A stretch of DNA of 64,000 bases, from the NCBI GenBank assembly GCA_934045905.1, contig OW203763.1:21813108-21877107 (forward strand), read 5' to 3'. Under the pieces are notes generated by a model. That model saw only the letters and a list, made by a program, of their open reading frames with translations. It searched no databases and was not told the DNA's origin. The DNA comes from Leuctra nigra (Eukaryota > Arthropoda > Insecta > Plecoptera > Leuctridae). The translations under genes and the position numbers were made by a program. This document shows, piece by piece, positions 56,866 to 64,000 of this stretch (its first letter is position 1; every line of letters starts with the position of its first letter).

Positions 56866-57600
56866 AAGAAATTCTATTTTTGTCATTTGACCCCAAATGA
56901 CTCCAAAATGGCCCCAAGTGAAAATTTAGATAATTTCGTATTTGGTTTCAAATAGCATCCATAATGAAGAAAACATTCACTTAAACTTTTGATTCAATAG
57001 TGAATTATGAGGATTTATGTGCTTAACCCCCTAGAGGTCACTTCTGACCCCACGGTGAAAATATGAAATGTTATCATAGTAAAATGTTTTTCGTGTATGC
57101 TAAGGAATATCTCTGCTAAATTTTGTCCATCTATCATATTGTATGGTATTATTATGGCACGTCGGAACCATAATTGAATCAAAATTTAGATTTTTTTGGC
57201 CCATTGACCCCCTAAACCGCAACAATATTGGTTTTAATGTTTGTATATACCAATCGCATGAAATTTTTATCTTAATTTAAAAAGGGAAATAATGAAATAT
57301 CATAAGAAATACGATTTTTGTAATTTGACTCAAATTGACCCCAAAATGACCATTATGCGAAATTTTTGGAAAATGTTGAATTATTTAAGTCACATTTATA
57401 TAGGCAGACATAGAAAAGCTAACATTCACTAAAAATTTTAATTCAGTAATTAATTATGGAGATTTTTGCCAAAAAAGAGGTCACCACTGCCCCCGGGGGT
57501 AAAATCTCGAATGATTTCATAGCTAAATCAATTTAATATGTCCTACTAAGGAACATCTCCACCAAATTTCATGCTTTTATCACAAAATGCACAATTACAC
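56866..57600. repeat. Two-unit ~433-bp diverged repeat
   Basis: AAGGAATATCTCTGCTAAAT (about 57111) and AAGGAACATCTCCACCAAAT (about 57545) are equivalent points. Both units contain ACCCC-AAATGAC, AACATTCACT.AAA and AATTATGGAGATTT/GAATTATGAGGATTT. Non-coding. Confidence 0.65.
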
Positions 57601-57823
57601 CTAAATATTCCCCTTAGCCGCTCCACTAATACATCATAAACGCCAATTAAAATTATTTCACAACCGCCCACAGCTATACTATAACAGTAATTGCTCGATT
57701 GGGAAATGTATACCTAAAGAGGGATTTTGTTTCCTTTTTACTGTTCACGAGGGGGAGCCGTCATGTAACACATGATCCAATGCAAAGTCATGTGCACTCT
57801 CTTTTCACGCTCTTTTCCTTACA

Positions 57824-57985
57824 TACACGATGCGAAAGTTATTTTTGATTTTTTTTAATTATCTTAAATGAACGTGTTCACTTGCAAAAAATTATATATC
57901 ATGACTTTTCACAACTGATTATTTCTTATTTAATTTATTTTCAGGTCAGGAGACTTGGCTGGTATTTTCACACGTATAGTGTGGA
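57824..57985 (+). repeat. Relic arm of the 44545-44946 foldback family
   Basis: ACGATGCG..TTTTTGATTTT at the start and GGAGACTTGGCTGGTATTTT at the end match the right arm of the intact element. The middle is diverged. It lies just before the first coding exon of the membrane-protein gene. Confidence 0.6.
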
Positions 57986-58065
57986 TTGCAATGAACAGAA
58001 ATCTTACTAAATTGTTTTTATCCACGATTACTTTAAAACTCTAATCCTAATGAAATGTGTTCCAG

Positions 58066-61000
58066 GTGTGATACGACAACAATGACATCAACAATGGCAG
58101 CAACAATGGCAGCATCTGAGTGCACGACGCCTGATTCCCGCACCTGTGACATTGCTTCAAGTGGAACAATGTCAGATCTGCTCTGCGAGAAAAGCTACCC
58201 ATTTGCTTTCGTGCTTCGGTTTCGCGTCATCCAGGCAAGCAATGTGTTCAAACGAAACTAAGAAAAAGTAGAAAGGAAACAGTTTACATTAAGGAAAAGT
58301 TAGAATTGTTCTAAGAAAGTTTAAAATATACTTGTTTCTAGTATTTTATATGCATCATGAATTCCTTTTATCACATGTTAAATTGTGTACTTAAGATAAC
58401 ACAATTAATTGCCAGGAATAATGATATTAATTAAGTTTAATTACTAAAGAACTTAAAAAACGGTAATATATAGATTAAGATAAAAGGTAAGCCCAACGAA
58501 AGATTACAATTTAAAATGAAGGAAGGTGAATAATTCCAGTTTTAGTAACTTAATTTGGATAATATATCTGTAATATATACATGTCTACATAATATATGAT
58601 TGGATGAATGCAGAATTACTGGGTTTTGAGCTCACCTTATCACGCCCGTTATATATTTTACAGATAATCTAAACGAGTTTTGAAAAGTTTTTATAGTGAT
58701 TTTGATGTGCTTAAGAAGTGGGTTCACATTTTCACATTTTCGTGTGAACATGCAATTACATGCAATTGCTGTTTTAGACAGGTACTAAGTTAACCTTTAC
58801 CTGGCTTGAAAATATTGAGTAGAACCCCATTTTATGGCCAGAAGATAACAGGCTTAAGGTTACATGGAGATTCTATCCTGTAGACTGAATTAGTAATGAA
58901 AATACACTCCAAAAGTTCCTACTTAAAGTTTCAAGCACGAAATAATTGAACATTTCCCGTTAATGACCTGTAATAATTGATCAATGAAAGTCAATTCTCG
59001 ACTCTTTTAGTAACGCTCGTTACGTATTTCCACCAATTTCTTCTCTCCGTTTATTCAACTATTTGATATCGAAAGCATCCTTTGTTGTCTCTGCTCTCTC
59101 CCTCTCTCTCTCTCTCACTCTCATACGACAAGACTAGGTCCCTTTAACCTTCGTACTTTCTTCGTTCCCGTTGGATGTTCGCGCATCAAAAGTCGCGAAA
59201 GCTCACTTTAATTCCATCAAATGGTTGAGAAAAGCTGAGCTGAAAAAAGAAAACTCTAGGCCAATTCCCCATGCGGACCATGGCGACTGAGCTATCGTCC
59301 TCACATGTCAAGATCACATCATTCTCCATCCTCCCCCTCATCCCCCTATTCACGACACGCCCTCACATGCCCGTATAAGAGACAAGTCTCTTAGGAACCC
59401 TCTGATCTCAAATGAACTAAATATTACACGAAACCTAGTCGAGTTACAGCAATTTTAAGATATTCACTGAAGTTCAAAACTAAGCTGGTCTTTTCGGCTT
59501 AAATGCAAGTCTCTTCTAACAGAATTGTATATTTGGAGTAGGCCTCTAAACAATATGCATATAAGCTATTAATCTTATTGTATTTCCCATAAGTTATTTT
59601 ATGTACAGCGAAAGAAAAACGTTACTTTTCAAAAGAATCGTATTTTAAATGTAGCTTTTTCATATTGATGAAACTAATTAGGTATATACGAAATTTGAAA
59701 TTAAATTAAAATTGAAATTCACTTTCGCATTTTAGAGAGTGTAGGTATGTGGTCTTAAAAATGAGATTGTTCCTTTCTAGGCAAGGAGTTGTGATTGAGT
59801 TTGGAAGTCACGCATTTTTTATTTGACTTTCAAATCTTATTTCAAACTTAACTGAAAACTTGATTTTTATCTTGAATAGAAATTCACTTCGATTTCTATG
59901 TACCTACACATGAATAATATATTCTTTTTATTGACATTTTGAAATACATAGTAATTTGTCGTTGAAGTATTGGAATGGTTGCAATTTTTCCAGATCGTTT
60001 GCGGAATCACCGCTATTGTTATGGGGACGGTCGGAGTCATCGAAGAGCGTGTGGAATTGAATCTTGGACTTGGGATACCGGCAGGGGCGCTGACAGTATT
60101 GGCAGCAGGTAACACATGGACCTATCAATATTATATTACACGCAGTTATTTTTACTCATAATATCATCCTGTATATTCGCTTTAATTATTATATTTTGTA
60201 ACCAGCAACGTAATTATACGTTGCTACGTTATTATACGTTATATGTATTATAAACATTGAACATTTACTGTAATATTTAAATTTTATAATTATCTTCATT
60301 TGAAAAACAAATATTGAGATGCACCTCAAGAAGATATACTTTTAATTTTTTATTTGTTTCCGGTGTTTATTTATTACCGTCAAACGGGGTGACTTAATCA
60401 CCTGAGTGACTGGGGTCAATGGCGCCATCATAGTTTAAATCAAGCATTGCTCCTGCTGAGATAGTCATAAAACAGTTTTCAGCATTGTGCCAAGCTGGTG
60501 AAGGTGTTGAGAAACTTACCCGGCTAAGAACATAATCCTGATAAGAAGCCAAAAATATTTAAAACAAAAATGAAATAGACACTCCATTTTGCATTAGAAA
60601 ATATTTTAGTGAACTTAAATAGGAACTTTATAGACATGCAGTAAAAAGTTCCGCTAAAAACAGGGTTATATGCTTCTATCTAAGCAGTGCTCTTCAAATT
60701 GGTGCGAAAAATAAGGCCAACATTTCGAATTCTTTGTTGCTGAAAATTTCAAGTGGTGACTTAAGGGTCACATGCCTAGAGTCTAATAAAAATTAAAAAT
60801 TATAAAAATGACAATAAAATGACAAATTATTTCCAATAAAATGTATTGTAGATCTGACAATGAGATATCTTGTATTTCTGTATGATTTGTCATTCGAATT
60901 TTAACTTTTAACACTTTCCTTCACCTTGCGTGAAGGACTTGCGGAAAAGTTTTGACCCAAGCCACCCCTAGTGGCGGGATGACTTGGGTCAGTACATTAT

Positions 61001-61864
61001 ATATTTTCAGTTGTATAAATCGCTATACAAATTAGTTGATTAATCTAAATGATCTAATGTGTGTTAAAATATGTGGAGAAAATCATTACATTTGGTTGGT
61101 AACATTTCACATGGCTTCAAAATTTCCACAAAATTGATTAATTCAAGTCACCCCGTTTGACAGAATTTAAATGTGTAGGTAATACACACCACTTTTTATA
61201 TGCTTTCTATGACATCATATAAATGATTCTCGCGATTATGCTGAATGACTTTTGTTATAAATACTGTATAGTAGAATGTAAAATAATCCATCCTCGTCAT
61301 ATGTTATGTATTTTATGAACGAACGCAATAAATATTGTGCATTTGTAACATCAATTCATTACCTTATTTAGCATTCGTTATTGGCCAAATCGCAACATTT
61401 CCTACTAATTTCGTTCCTACCAGAGGGCATAAATTCCTCTGGCGTATTATTCAAATGTGTTATAAATTGCTTGCAATTTACAAATGACAGCAGAGGGTGT
61501 TATGCTAATCTACATTCAAGCATTATTCACATGGACTTGAAATCTGATTTCAGCCGCTAGCATTCACACGAGCCGTGGTTTTGGAGGTTATCGTCCTTCG
61601 TCATGTAGTCCGCGGTCTCCGCTTCGATTCCTGGGACCTTCACTGCGTATCGGTACATTGTTAACCGTGCTGTGGGGTGTCGCTTGTTCTCTTCATTCAG
61701 CTTTAATCATACAAGCGATTCGTACACTTTTTAGCCCCTCGGATGAATTACCGGAGAGTCCAAATGTTATACCATTGGCCGCAATTGAGATCGCGTTGTC
61801 CGTCATCACGCTCGTGGCTGTTTTGGTGGTTTTGAGGATTGATTGTTATTATGACCCCGACTGA
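58066..61864 (+). CDS. Four-pass membrane protein gene (192 aa, 3 coding exons)
   Basis: Coding: ATG at 58082-58234, 59994-60108, 61554-61864. A 5'UTR piece begins at an acceptor, TGTTCCAG|58066. The first intron has a GC donor (CAG|GCAAGC) and a TTTTTCCAG acceptor. The second is GT-AG (GCAG|GTAACA; GATTTCAG). Phases 0 and 1 join cleanly. Residues 1-40 are Ser/Thr/Met-rich and cytosolic-looking. Hydrophobic spans lie near 49-66 (VIQIVCGITAIVMGTVG), 74-91, 122-145 and 162-183. A conserved-looking loop, SIHTSRGFGGYRP, follows span 2. The layout resembles MS4A/TMEM-type tetraspan proteins, but I cannot name the family. No enzyme motif. Confidence is high that it is a real gene, low on function. 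Confidence 0.8.
59091..59117. repeat. CT microsatellite
   Basis: Pyrimidine run of CTCTCTCT type inside intron 1 of the membrane-protein gene. Confidence 0.8.
60377..61163. mobile_element. Inverted-repeat element in intron 2 of the membrane-protein gene
   Basis: CGTCAAACGGGGTGACTT near 60378 pairs with AAGTCACCCCGTTTGACAG ending at 61163. Internal GTGACTTAAGGGTCA and GGGATGACTTGGGTCAGT echo the ends. The size of about 785 bp and lack of coding capacity suggest a MITE. No clean target duplication is seen. Confidence 0.7.
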
Positions 61865-62475
61865 CCCGGGCGTTTGGCTCCTCGAGGAGCGAATACGGGG
61901 ATCACTGTAAGTGTTGTGGGAATAGGGACAGCCATGGCCAATACATCGGAAAGAGTCAGTAGAGTTGCGTGGGTAGTTTAAAATCTATTCAAATCCTTGT
62001 TTTATCATTTCATTAGGTCCATATTATTTTTCTAAAGTACAGACAAATTCGTCCTATAACATATTTTCGAACGTGAAATATGTCTATATTCTAAAGCTTT
62101 CTCTATAGCTTTTGTATACATATCCCATCACTTTTCATCTGTACCTACACAAGAAAGGGTCAATGTGTTACGTTTCATGAAAATCTACTTTAATTGCGAT
62201 TAATCAAACCCCATCCATTCCCGGCTTTGATTGGAAAACTCGACACTGTGAATAAAATCCCTCTCTAAAAATCCCTCTTGAAACTGTATTTTTATGACAT
62301 CTACAAAGAGTTATTATATGGAACTGTTCGAAGCTTTAAAGCAAAATGAAAATGAAAACCATCTTAAATCAATATACTCCCGATTAAATGTTGTGCTATG
62401 AATAAGGTGAATATACGTATGTGTGTAAAATAAATTGGAAATGCATAATAAAATCAATGTTTATTACTAGATTAA
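61865..62475 (+). promoter_or_regulatory. 3'UTR and polyadenylation signals of the membrane-protein gene
   Basis: AATAAA occurs at 62429-62434 and again at 62447-62452, followed by a GT/T-rich AATGTTTATT. Cleavage near 62465-62475 would give a 3'UTR of about 600 nt. Confidence 0.5.
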
Positions 62476-64000
62476 TTTTTGTAATTATTTATTTCCTACT
62501 ACAATCCTCTCATCACATCACAACCGTGTTCCTGGGAAGAAAGGTATTTATCATTTCTCGAGTCGGTAGGTTTAACATTTGATTCATTTTTGACTCTTGT
62601 GACTTTTCATCTATGTGAATACACGAAGCAAGGAGACCTCCGGCGGAAATAATGTAGTATAACAATCAAAAGTCAAAGTTTGCTGACATTTATTTGAACT
62701 CACGGACAAACAATAGATCAATGTTAAAAATGTGCCTTGAATTTTTCCTTTATGTATGAGGAAACTGGATTCGAAGCGTTAGGAAAATATCAGTACATTT
62801 AATGGAATATTTTGTCTTTTAAAATCTGGGGAAATCTCCCAAGAAATTTGAAAAATGGCTAATTAATTAGAAGTCTCACTTATACAAAAATCAAAAGATT
62901 TGTTGATAACTCACTGAGTTTTAAACATATTTCAATTCTGTGAAAGAAATGTGAGAGACAAATTGCAATTATGATTGGTACACAATCCCAAATTACTATG
63001 CCCAGGAAGTACCTTATTACCGTCTGTATGGAACCTCGATGCGCTAACCCCTGGACCTAGGGGAAGCAGTGGGTCAGAGGAGGGGTGGGGGGGGGGGATT
63101 CTTGCTACGAGTCACTTGGAATATTGAGGTAATTAATTGTTGTTAGGGAATTATCGAAATATTTGTATATCTTCGCATACACTGCCTTAGGAAGTATCCT
63201 GATATTAAAGATATTCTGAAAAACAGCTTTCCAAGTTTGTATGACGTAAGCCGTTTTCTTCATAAACATTTGGCAATTTTCGGTAGGAGAATATTTCAAT
63301 ATATTTTTTTTACAGTGCCTCGAGGAGTTTAGAACTTCTCATGGAATATCGAAAAACGGCCAAACAACAAATTACTTTTGATTTCTCCAGAGTGGCTAAC
63401 TCAAATAACTGTAGATACCATCGCAATGAAATACAGAAGCTTGACGAAATGTACTTAAGACATTGGTGAACTAGTATCCTTTGTTACTTATTTTTTCCTT
63501 ACCAAACGATAGATTTGGCAGGATTTTAACTTTCATAGCTTATTACAAATGGTGACAGAAGTAGTATTAGGCAATACATTTTGTAATGTAGGAGAAAAAT
63601 ACTAATTCAGCTGAATACAGAAAATATAATGAACATTACAATTAATTTTATCATAAAGAAAGTGATTTGAAAGTGCAAATTCATAATATTATTCCCATAA
63701 AAATAATTTGTATTTTATGCTTTATGAAGATCTTATTCATTAGCAGTTTTTCAATATGAATCATACTTAAATAATTTCACATTTAATTTAATACAATTTT
63801 GTGATTCACTTGGTACACACATATTTCTCATTGCAATATGAAATGTGATCATTTAATTCAAACCTGGTAAAATGTCAAAAGTGAAAAAAGTATTTATTAT
63901 GACTTCATACCATCACATAAACAGCGATTTGGCTGAATTTCCCACGGGAAAGTAGTTCTAAGATTATAATTATCAAGTGACGTGATATATTGAGTTTATA
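62476..64000. other. No gene seen
   Basis: AT-rich, with one G-rich patch (about 63075-63098). No exon, RNA gene or paired transposon ends recognised. Confidence 0.4.

Noticed and set aside
58055..58081. Upstream ATG adding nine residues to the four-pass protein
   Set aside because: It lies before the TTCCAG acceptor and would be intronic if the 5'UTR is spliced. It stays possible if transcription starts locally.

Overview
The window is nuclear DNA of an animal, most likely an insect. It is AT-rich and gene-poor, with GT-AG introns, TATA-box promoters, Pol III tRNA genes with T-run terminators and many transposable elements. The recurrent GTAGGTACCTAC-type words suggest Hemiptera or Lepidoptera, but the exact taxon is inference. 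There are no operons, CRISPR arrays or prokaryotic genes.

Layout. 1-13 kb: a mosaic of short transposons and repeats. It holds a truncated 5S-type SINE tail at base 1, a hAT-like MITE with a perfect 8-bp target duplication, two long hairpins (2.9 and 6.3 kb), a Mutator-like insert (9-bp duplication) inside a foldback element (7.8-10.1 kb), and a 2-kb DNA transposon with a 4-bp duplication (10.4-12.4 kb). 13.7-15.6 kb: decayed LINE ORF1/gag-like sequence split by a TTAA-flanked MITE. 16.5-19.3 kb: a broken C2H2 zinc-finger exon amplified as 155-bp and then ~504-bp tandem units, itself hit by a hAT MITE. 19.3-35 kb: mostly AT-rich non-coding DNA with TIR elements and an orphan TATA promoter plus first-exon donor at 27.4 kb.

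35.3-47.3 kb (minus strand): two tandemly duplicated secreted alpha-carbonic anhydrase genes. Each has seven coding exons plus a 5'UTR exon, identical intron phases, a 27-nt microexon, a TATA promoter and complete catalytic residues. The introns carry young repeats, including a perfect 157-bp inverted repeat and a four-unit array of CRE/ETS/YY1-like words.

49.4-54.6 kb (minus strand): a structurally complete, young BEL/Pao LTR element (LTRs differ at 2 of 432 sites; TTAAG duplication). Its long ORF has Gag, zinc-knuckle, protease and integrase remnants, but reverse transcriptase/RNase H is replaced by about 19 in-frame 72-bp repeats.

54.9-56.2 kb: a 5S rRNA-derived SINE, then three tRNA-Arg genes (CCU, UCU, UCU) on 334-bp tandem units. 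58.07-61.86 kb (plus strand): a three-coding-exon gene for a 192-aa four-pass membrane protein that uses a GC-AG intron.

Only the two carbonic anhydrases, the membrane protein and the tRNAs look like working host genes. The rest is repeat-derived or carries no recognisable content.
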